From positions 1-33,346 of the forward strand of contig JADYXQ010000216.1 of the NCBI GenBank assembly GCA_021772135.1: 33,346 nucleotides of DNA, in the 5' to 3' direction. Below the pieces are notes generated by a model. It was given only the letters and a program-made list of their open reading frames with translations, ran no database searches and was not told the DNA's origin. The DNA is from Candidatus Obscuribacter sp. Its GTDB lineage: Bacteria; Cyanobacteriota; Vampirovibrionia; Obscuribacterales; Obscuribacteraceae. Of this stretch, positions 24,752 to 31,133 are shown in pieces. Both the position numbers and the translations under genes were made by a program. Numbering within the stretch: position 1 is the stretch's first letter; every line of letters begins with the position of its first letter.

Positions 24752-26950
24752 TTGAATCAGCCGACATCTGAAAAGGCAGTTGATGCCGCACAAAAGGACG
24801 ACTCGGCGGAAGCTCCTACCTTAAAAACGCTGAAACATCAACGCGACCTCAAAATTGAAAAATTGCCTTCCGGCGTAGCGATTCTCTGGTTCGATTGCGC
24901 CGGCAAAGTCAACGTGCTGGGCAACAGTGCCATGGTGGAACTGCGCGAACTGATTCAGGCAATCAAAGCAGATCAAGAGATTAAGGCTTTGGTTATCGCC
25001 TCGAAAAAACCAGATACTTTTGTCTCGGGCGCAGACCTTCACGAGATCATGGGTTTTGAATCTACGGAACAAGCGCATCAGCTTTCGCTAGACGGGCAGT
25101 ATGTTTTCAACCAACTGGAAAACCTTGGCAAACCTACAGTAGCAGCCATAAATGGTCCATGCCTGGGTGGCGGCCTCGAAGTCGCACTCTGCACAAATTA
25201 TCGCATTGCCACCGACTCGCCCCACACTGTCTTAGGCTTGCCTGAAGTTCGACTGGGGCTAATTCCTGGTCTGGGCGGCACCCAGAGACTGCCCCGGTTA
25301 ATACCGGTAAAAGTGGCTCTGGAATACATTCTCAACTCAGACATTGTCTCTGCCGAACGGGCTCTTGAACTGGGCATCCTTGACAAAGTCGTTGACGGCA
25401 AATCTTTGCATGAAGAAGCAGAAGCCGCTGCGCTAGCCATTCTTAAAGGCGAAATGCCCGCTCGTGCGCTAACCGTCGAAGATCCCGAAAAACTAAAAAA
25501 GCTTTTTGCAACCATGACCCGGTCTATTAAAATTCGTTTAAAAGGCAACTATCCGGCCCCAATAAAAGCAATCGAAGCGGTGCAATTATCGACAAGCGCC
25601 CCGCTAGCCGAAGGGTTGGCATTTGAAGCCAGGGCATTTGCCGACCTGGCGTCAGACAAAACTTCGTCTAATTTGATTCAATTATTTTTCTCCCAGGACT
25701 TTACGATTAGATCTGCTGCCAGAACAGCTGAAAAAATAGCCGGCAAGGAACTCAAAACTCTGGGCATCATCGGCAGTGGCATTATGGGCATGGACATCGC
25801 CAAAATCGCATCTGCCCATGGCATCAATGTAATAGTAAAAACCAGCTCAGAAAATCGAGCCCAGGAGATGACCGAATCTCATCGGGCCTTCGAAGAACAT
25901 CTTCGAAGAGCTCCTTCGGACAAGCCGGATTATGCAGAAATAAAGTTCTCGCACGAACTTTCTATCTTAAGCCCCTGTGACATGGTTATTGAAGCGGTGC
26001 CTGAAGACAGCAAGCTCAAACAAAGATTGCTGGCCGAAGTAGAAAATATTGTCGCCGACGACTGTGTACTGGTAACGAACACCTCTGCCTTAGAGCTGAT
26101 TGAACTCGGTCAGGAATTGAAAAAACCGGAGCGATTTGTTGGTTTGCACTTCTTCTATCCGGTGGGCAAAATGCCTCTGGTAGAAGTGATCAGCCACCCC
26201 AGCACCAATGCCGCCACTAATGCCAGAGCCCTGGCATTGCTAACCAGACTTGGCAAAGTGCCAATCAGTGTCAAAGACTCCGTAGGATTTTTAGTCAATC
26301 GTCTGCTCACCACTCATCTGATGGAAGCATCACGAATGCTTGATGAAGGTTTCGCCTTCAATTGGATTGAAGACGCAGCACTGCAGTTTGGTCTGCCTAT
26401 GGGCCCATTTACGCTCGTTGACGAACTTGGCCTGCCGCTCTGCATTTCAGTGGCGAACAAACTGCATGCAGCGTTTGGCGACCGGTTCACTCCACCGGAA
26501 GTGATGAAGACTACATCGGCAGCCGGTTTCAAGGGTAAGATTTCAGGGGCAGGTTGCTACCATTGGGATGAAAGCGGCGAAAAACTCGAGATCAATCCTG
26601 AATTTTCAGCAGTTTCAAAAATGAAAATCAGTGATGAAAAGGCCAGCTCCGACCAGATGGCCGAAATTCAGAACCGACTGATTTTAGTGATTGTGGATGA
26701 GGCAGCCCGTTGCCTTGAAGAGAAGGTCGTTCGCAAACCGCGTGAGCTTGATCTGGCTCTGGTTGTGGGTAGTGGCTTCCCTCCATTTAGAGGGGGTGTA
26801 CTGCGTTATGCCGATAGCTTTGGCATTGCCAGGATAGTTGACACCCTGAACAAAATTTACGCCACCACAGAACCGAAGCGAGAAATTTCTAATCTTCTGA
26901 CGTCCATGAGCGAGACAGGCAGACGATTCTATTCATCCGGCGCCGATTAA
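24752..26950 (+). CDS. fadJ: Bifunctional enoyl-CoA hydratase / 3-hydroxyacyl-CoA dehydrogenase (FadB/FadJ-type)
   Basis: The protein has 732 residues from TTG 24752, which has GAGGGG 7 nt upstream; TTG 24737 overlaps that RBS. The N-terminal crotonase domain (about 30-290) has the oxyanion segments and both catalytic glutamates (GGGLE, E143, and GLPE, E165). The dehydrogenase half begins with the NAD site GIIGSGIMG (338-346) and includes the catalytic His466 in GLHFFYPVG, then two C-terminal helical domains. It carries out hydration and NAD-dependent oxidation in fatty acid beta-oxidation in the cytoplasm. The thiolase partner FadA/FadI is not in the window. FadB and FadJ cannot be separated from sequence alone, so the symbol is tentative. 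Confidence 0.93.
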   Translation: MNQPTSEKAVDAAQKDDSAEAPTLKTLKHQRDLKIEKLPSGVAILWFDCAGKVNVLGNSAMVELRELIQAIKADQEIKALVIASKKPDTFVSGADLHEIMGFESTEQAHQLSLDGQYVFNQLENLGKPTVAAINGPCLGGGLEVALCTNYRIATDSPHTVLGLPEVRLGLIPGLGGTQRLPRLIPVKVALEYILNSDIVSAERALELGILDKVVDGKSLHEEAEAAALAILKGEMPARALTVEDPEKLKKLFATMTRSIKIRLKGNYPAPIKAIEAVQLSTSAPLAEGLAFEARAFADLASDKTSSNLIQLFFSQDFTIRSAARTAEKIAGKELKTLGIIGSGIMGMDIAKIASAHGINVIVKTSSENRAQEMTESHRAFEEHLRRAPSDKPDYAEIKFSHELSILSPCDMVIEAVPEDSKLKQRLLAEVENIVADDCVLVTNTSALELIELGQELKKPERFVGLHFFYPVGKMPLVEVISHPSTNAATNARALALLTRLGKVPISVKDSVGFLVNRLLTTHLMEASRMLDEGFAFNWIEDAALQFGLPMGPFTLVDELGLPLCISVANKLHAAFGDRFTPPEVMKTTSAAGFKGKISGAGCYHWDESGEKLEINPEFSAVSKMKISDEKASSDQMAEIQNRLILVIVDEAARCLEEKVVRKPRELDLALVVGSGFPPFRGGVLRYADSFGIARIVDTLNKIYATTEPKREISNLLTSMSETGRRFYSSGAD

Positions 26951-26972
26951 CAACTGCATTGCTTTTTTGTCA

Positions 26973-27027
26973 ATTTCTGTCGCTGTAAGAATACGCTTTC
27001 GTATTCTCCGCTGTATATAACAGAAAT
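26973..27027. repeat. Nested inverted repeats between the fad gene and the promoter at 27033
   Basis: The inner arms AGAATACG (26988-26995) and CGTATTCT (27000-27007) match perfectly around a CTTT loop. The outer arms ATTTCTGT (26973-26980) and ACAGAAAT (27020-27027) also match perfectly. CGCTGTA is additionally repeated directly. No T-run follows, so an intrinsic terminator is not convincing. The element ends 5 bp before a consensus -35, so it may be an operator or a structured 3' end of the fad transcript. Confidence 0.6.
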
Positions 27028-27032
27028 AACAT

Positions 27033-27061
27033 TTGACATCAGACTGTAGCGCAATTACTAT
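27033..27061 (+). promoter_or_regulatory. Strong sigma-70-like promoter (TTGACA, 17 bp, TACTAT)
   Basis: A perfect -35 TTGACA (27033-27038) is followed after exactly 17 bp by TACTAT (27056-27061). Transcription would start near 27068. The only plus-strand reading frame shortly downstream is the 39-codon one at 27123. Otherwise the transcript would run antisense into the oxidoreductase gene ending at 27229. Confidence 0.55.
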
Positions 27062-27122
27062 CGGATAGAAATATAAAGGAATCACAAAGGGCGCCTCTCA
27101 CCATTCCCCCCGTAGGTCCGCC

Positions 27123-27242
27123 ATGGAAGAAATTTTGTGTTTGTTCTCTATACCAGTGTTCTACGCTATGTCTTTCAAACTGGGTAGTTTTATTGACGGT
27201 ATGCTGGAAAAACGCTGGCCCACCGAAGTCACCGAACTTTAA
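27123..27242 (+). CDS. Possible 39-residue hydrophobic peptide
   Basis: ATG 27123 opens a short frame ending at TAA 27242. It encodes 39 residues with a hydrophobic first half (ILCLFSIPVFYAM) and a charged tail (EKRWPTEVTEL), which would suit a small membrane peptide. AGG lies about 8 nt upstream, and a good promoter lies 62 nt upstream. The end overlaps the convergent oxidoreductase gene by 14 nt. Codon statistics cannot be judged at this length, so the call rests on the promoter and topology only. The transcript could instead be a small RNA. Confidence 0.3.
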   Translation: MEEILCLFSIPVFYAMSFKLGSFIDGMLEKRWPTEVTEL

Positions 27243-28221
27243 CGACTATTTTGCCGCGCTGTTCATTTGATTCCATATATTGGTGCGCTGCCACCATTTG
27301 ATCGAACTTAAAGACTTTATCTACAACCGGTGACAGTGAGCCTTCTTTTAAACCTTTATAGATGTACTGTTTCCCTCTAGAGAAACGTTCGTCGTTGTCA
27401 GTCACCTGAAACATTGTGTACGCCTGCACTGTAAGGCCCTTTTTCAATGCTTGCTGCAAAGGAAATGGAGTAGTTTCAAGACTGAGTGCGCCGTAGATAA
27501 AAATGCGAGCTTCGTAGGCAGAAGCTCTGGCTAACTGTTGCAACAAAGGTCCGGCCACAGCATCGAAAATAATATCAGCGCCTTTGCCGCCAGTGGCCAG
27601 CATCACCTCATCTACAAGATTGTCCTGGCCGGTGACTATAACGAAGTCGGCACCGGCATCGAGCAAAGCCTGCTTTTTTGCAATACCACGGGTAGTGGCT
27701 ATAATTTTAGCGCCTTGTTGACGCGCAATCTGAATAGCGGCGAAGCCTACAGAACTGGAGGCGGCAGTAATCAGGATAAACTGATTTTCTTTAAGCCGGC
27801 CAAGCTCGATTAGAGCACCATAGGCGGTGAGATATTGCATCCAAATTGCCGCGGCTTGCTCATCGCTGAGATTATCAGGATACTTAGCCAGGCAACGAGA
27901 AGGCACCAGGGCCCATTCCCCATAAACGCCATATTTTGTCTGCGAAAAGCAGGGTATTGTACTGACTTTCTCACCAACGCTGAAACCCTGCACTCCCTCC
28001 CCCAGAGCCACGATCACGCCACTGGCTTCGTAGCCGATGCGTGAAGGCAATACAGGCTTCTCCAGATAACGGCCCTGGCGCAGTAACACCTCAGCGCGGT
28101 TTAAGCCTAATGCGTGTACGTGAATCAACACTTCATCGGCCGCAGGCTCCGGTTCTGGCAGATCGTCAAATTGAAGAACTTCGGCAGAACCAGTCTGGTG
28201 AAAGCGAATAATTCGCGACAT
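27229..28221 (-). CDS. Zinc-independent quinone oxidoreductase (MDR family)
   Basis: The protein has 330 residues, the usual length of the quinone oxidoreductase branch of the medium-chain dehydrogenase/reductase family. The GroES-like N-terminus (about 28-110, GYEASGVIVALG) is followed by the nucleotide site AASSSVG (153-159) in place of AASGGVG. The cysteine and histidine ligands for catalytic zinc are absent, as in NADPH:quinone reductases. It should reduce quinones or activated alkenes with NADPH in the cytoplasm. ATG 28221 has GAGGA 11 nt upstream. It diverges from the ribokinase operon across a 92 bp region. Confidence 0.88.
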   Translation of the reverse strand: MSRIIRFHQTGSAEVLQFDDLPEPEPAADEVLIHVHALGLNRAEVLLRQGRYLEKPVLPSRIGYEASGVIVALGEGVQGFSVGEKVSTIPCFSQTKYGVYGEWALVPSRCLAKYPDNLSDEQAAAIWMQYLTAYGALIELGRLKENQFILITAASSSVGFAAIQIARQQGAKIIATTRGIAKKQALLDAGADFVIVTGQDNLVDEVMLATGGKGADIIFDAVAGPLLQQLARASAYEARIFIYGALSLETTPFPLQQALKKGLTVQAYTMFQVTDNDERFSRGKQYIYKGLKEGSLSPVVDKVFKFDQMVAAHQYMESNEQRGKIVVKVR

Positions 28222-28252
28222 TGTCTAGTAATCCTCAAGGGCAAGCACAGTC

Positions 28253-28277
28253 TAGCAGCACCGTCTGCTAATATAAA
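28253..28277. promoter_or_regulatory. Dyad overlapping a putative -10 in the oxidoreductase/ribokinase spacer
   Basis: TAGCAG (28253-28258) and CTGCTA (28265-28270) form a perfect 6 bp inverted repeat with a 6 bp spacer. The second arm runs into TAATAT/TATAAA (28269-28277), a plausible -10 for the plus-strand ribokinase gene, preceded by TGC. The -35 match is poor. A repressor bound here could block the ribokinase promoter. No regulator gene is nearby. Confidence 0.35.
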
Positions 28278-28313
28278 TCGCCTGATACTCACCTCAGCCC
28301 GAAAAGGAGAAAT

Positions 28314-29255
28314 ATGAACTCAGAGGTAACTGTGGTCGGAAGTCTCAGCATGGACATTGTCATACGCGTTGCACGTCTGCCTGCACGAGGCGAAACCCTG
28401 AAAGGCACAACATTCGATACTTTTCCTGGAGGCAAGGGCAATAACCAGGCCTTAGCCGCCGCTCGCGCCGGTGCCGCCGTCACAATGATTGGAAAAGTAG
28501 GCGACGATGCTTATGGCCAAATTTTGCTGCAGACACTGAGCGAAAACAAAGTAAGTATAGAAGGAATGTTTAGCGACAAAAACGAGACTACAGGAATTGC
28601 CAACATCTGGGTCGGCACATCCGGCGAAAATAGCATTGTCATTGTGCCTAATGCCAACAACGCATTACGACCAGAAGATCTTGAAAGCAAAAGCCACTTG
28701 ATGGATAAGTCAAAAATATTGCTTTTACAGCTGGAAATTCAGGTCGATACAGTATTGGCCGCTGCGAAAATGGCGCACAAAAAAGGCATCACAGTTATTC
28801 TAAACCCGGCACCGGCGGCTGCTCCCTCTGATTTGCCTGCCGAACTCTTTCAATATATAGATGTGCTGGTGCCCAACGAAAGTGAAGCGGAACTTCTGAC
28901 TGGTATAAATCCCTCAACTACAGAATTGGCACATCAATGTGCTCGTAAACTTCTCACCATGGGTGTCAAAAATGTAATCCTCACACTTGGAGAAAGAGGA
29001 GCACTAATACTAGAAAGCAGCAAACCAGATAAGCCGCATTTCGTTGACGCTTTTAAAGTAACGGTTGTCGATTCAACTGCAGCCGGCGATGCATTTTGTG
29101 GAGCGCTGGCAATGAGATTGGCAAAAGGTGATAGTCTGGTGGAAGCCGCCAAATTCGGTTGTGCTGCCGGTTCCCTCGCCTGTACAAAAGCTGGAGCTGT
29201 GCCGTCCTTACCAAGGCTTGAAGAACTGGAAGCATTAATGGTCAGTGCAATTTAA
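28314..29255 (+). CDS. rbsK: Ribokinase (PfkB family)
   Basis: The protein has 313 residues, normal for ribokinase. PfkB signature 1 is at about 38-64 (GGKGNNQALAAARAG...GKVGDD), and signature 2, DSTAAGDAF, is at 253-261 with the catalytic base Asp259. NPAPA (164-168) and PNESEAELLTG are also typical of ribokinase. It phosphorylates ribose to ribose 5-phosphate with ATP in the cytoplasm. GGAG lies 5 nt before ATG 28314. No ribose transporter or RbsD is present. The two genes that follow at 8 and 13 nt spacing encode exported TPR proteins, an odd partnership. A related sugar or nucleoside kinase activity cannot be excluded. Confidence 0.9.
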   Translation: MNSEVTVVGSLSMDIVIRVARLPARGETLKGTTFDTFPGGKGNNQALAAARAGAAVTMIGKVGDDAYGQILLQTLSENKVSIEGMFSDKNETTGIANIWVGTSGENSIVIVPNANNALRPEDLESKSHLMDKSKILLLQLEIQVDTVLAAAKMAHKKGITVILNPAPAAAPSDLPAELFQYIDVLVPNESEAELLTGINPSTTELAHQCARKLLTMGVKNVILTLGERGALILESSKPDKPHFVDAFKVTVVDSTAAGDAFCGALAMRLAKGDSLVEAAKFGCAAGSLACTKAGAVPSLPRLEELEALMVSAI

Positions 29256-29263
29256 TCGGAGAA

Positions 29264-30133
29264 ATGCGAATCGGCTGCTTCAAACTATCGACCAATTGTT
29301 TAGTAGTTAAACTGAGCACAGTTCTTTTAACCACGTTGTGCGCACTTGCAGCAAGTTGTACTGACAGCTTGGCAAAAGCGAGCACAGACAGATTGCATTT
29401 CAAAAGCTATCAGAACAATCCCAAGCGCAACTTGAAAGCTTGCGACAAATATATCGCCGGCCTTATGGCAAGTGAAAACGGCGATTTCGGCAGCGCTATC
29501 GCTTTACTGAAAGAAGCAGTAGCACTTGATCCCCGATGTACCGGTGCTATGTACACATTGGGCTCATGCTACATGTACGATGAAGACTATAGAAATTCAC
29601 TAGCCATTAACAATCAAGCCATCAAAGTAGACGCTAAAGACAAAGACTTACATTACCGCCGTGCATTTACATATGTAAGTCTGTTTAAATACAAAGAAGC
29701 AATCGCTGATCTGGATAAAATTCTGGCTATGGATCCCAAATATGACGGTGGTCGCGCGTTACGAGCTAAATGCAATGCCGGTCTGGGTAATTTGAAGGCA
29801 GCACTGGACGATTATTCCAGCATGCTCAGCGACAATCCTAGAAATGAAGAAGATCTTTTGCACCGCGCCAAGCTGTATACACAAATTGGCGACCCTCAAA
29901 AAGCAATCAGCGATTACAGCGCACTGATAAAATTTTATCCTGATGAATATGAATCTTATGTTGGCAGAGCTGACCGGTACTTTGCTCTTGGACGCTTCAA
30001 AGAAGCAGGCGCTGACTACAATACAGCAATATTAAAAGGCACGGATTGCTACAAACATTGTTTACATCAGCGTGAGTTGTGTTTCAAAAAAACGGGTAAA
30101 AATAATCAGGAGTCCAGCGTACGTCGTAAGTGA
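29264..30133 (+). CDS. Exported TPR protein
   Basis: The protein has 289 residues. The N-terminal signal has an ALAASC site (C32), which could be a weak lipobox or an ordinary signal peptide. Residues about 58-280 are six consecutive TPR units of the canonical type (for example SAIALLKEAVALDP, EAIADLDKILAMDP, KAISDYSALIKFYP). It has no catalytic domain, so it is probably a protein-interaction scaffold outside the cytoplasm. GGAG lies just before ATG 29264, 8 nt after the ribokinase stop, so it is part of that operon. Confidence 0.85.
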   Translation: MRIGCFKLSTNCLVVKLSTVLLTTLCALAASCTDSLAKASTDRLHFKSYQNNPKRNLKACDKYIAGLMASENGDFGSAIALLKEAVALDPRCTGAMYTLGSCYMYDEDYRNSLAINNQAIKVDAKDKDLHYRRAFTYVSLFKYKEAIADLDKILAMDPKYDGGRALRAKCNAGLGNLKAALDDYSSMLSDNPRNEEDLLHRAKLYTQIGDPQKAISDYSALIKFYPDEYESYVGRADRYFALGRFKEAGADYNTAILKGTDCYKHCLHQRELCFKKTGKNNQESSVRRK

Positions 30134-30146
30134 GCTGAGGACGCCT

Positions 30147-31133
30147 ATGAAAAATCACATTGCTACGCCCCTGACCATAACTCTCTCAATTTTATTTTTT
30201 CTACTAAATTCGATGCTAGGTGCAGACGCCAGCGGCGACGAGCAAATGGGTCTGTTTCTGCAGGCCAATTCAGCAGAAACCCAAAGATGGCCAAAGAAAG
30301 CTATCGCACTCTACGAGCAAATCATTGCCGAAAAAATGACACACGATCCACGAAGTTTTCTTATTCTTCGTTGCCGCATTCGTATTGCGCGAATTTATAT
30401 CGATCATGGCCAGATGGAAAAGGCAGAACGAACCTATCAAGAAGTTTTAAAACTAGATAAGGCGCAACTGAACCAAGAGCCTGAACTACTTGTAGAGATG
30501 GACGAACTTGCTGACTCGTATTCTAATTTGTCTCTGAAACAGAATACGAAAGAGTGCCTCACACATGCACTTCAACTTCGCAAAAGTATTGACCCGCGTC
30601 ATCCTAAAGTTTTTATCTCATATCGCGATTTATCGATGAACGCTCACAACCATGGTGAGAAAATCGAGGCAATCAATTATATAAAATCTGCTATAGCAAT
30701 AGAGAAAACATTTCCACGATATAAATATGATCAGTTAATCAACGACCAGCTTATTTTGACTTCGCTATACATTCGCGCCAATGAAATCGATAAATCAGAA
30801 CAGCAGGCAAGAGAAATACTAAAGACGTCAAAAGACTTTCCGACTCTCCGCTGGTCATGGTCACGATGCCACTACGAGCTAGGTCGCTGCTTCGCTATAA
30901 AATATGATTACGACAAATCGGATCTCGAATTTAAAACAGCACTCGAACTAATTAAAAAGTGCCCGAGCAAGCGAGGAGACGTCAGCCTTTTGTGCCTACA
31001 GGCCATGCAAGAAAATGTCGCGCTGAGAATCAAGAATAGGGCCAAAATCAGAAAGCTCACTCATAATTGTCGAAATGCACTAATCTCTGCTGGTGTGGGC
31101 AAATCAATCACTGCTCCCTCAATAAAAGGGTGA
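30147..31133 (+). CDS. Exported TPR protein, kinesin-light-chain type
   Basis: The protein has 328 residues from ATG 30147, which has GAGGA about 6 nt upstream and opens a clear signal peptide (cleavage near GADASG, about residue 28). Frames reaching back to 30072 would overlap the previous gene and spoil the signal. The body is helical TPR-like repeats (KAIALYEQIIAEK, KAERTYQEVLKLDK, ALQLRKSIDPRHPKV). No catalytic motif is seen. It is the third gene of the ribokinase operon. Its last 73 nt overlap the 3' end of the convergent LysM gene. Confidence 0.82.
   Translation: MKNHIATPLTITLSILFFLLNSMLGADASGDEQMGLFLQANSAETQRWPKKAIALYEQIIAEKMTHDPRSFLILRCRIRIARIYIDHGQMEKAERTYQEVLKLDKAQLNQEPELLVEMDELADSYSNLSLKQNTKECLTHALQLRKSIDPRHPKVFISYRDLSMNAHNHGEKIEAINYIKSAIAIEKTFPRYKYDQLINDQLILTSLYIRANEIDKSEQQAREILKTSKDFPTLRWSWSRCHYELGRCFAIKYDYDKSDLEFKTALELIKKCPSKRGDVSLLCLQAMQENVALRIKNRAKIRKLTHNCRNALISAGVGKSITAPSIKG

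Noticed and set aside
30072..30146. Upstream extension of the TPR gene at 30147
   Set aside because: It would overlap the previous gene and place a charged stretch before the signal peptide. ATG 30147 has a good RBS.
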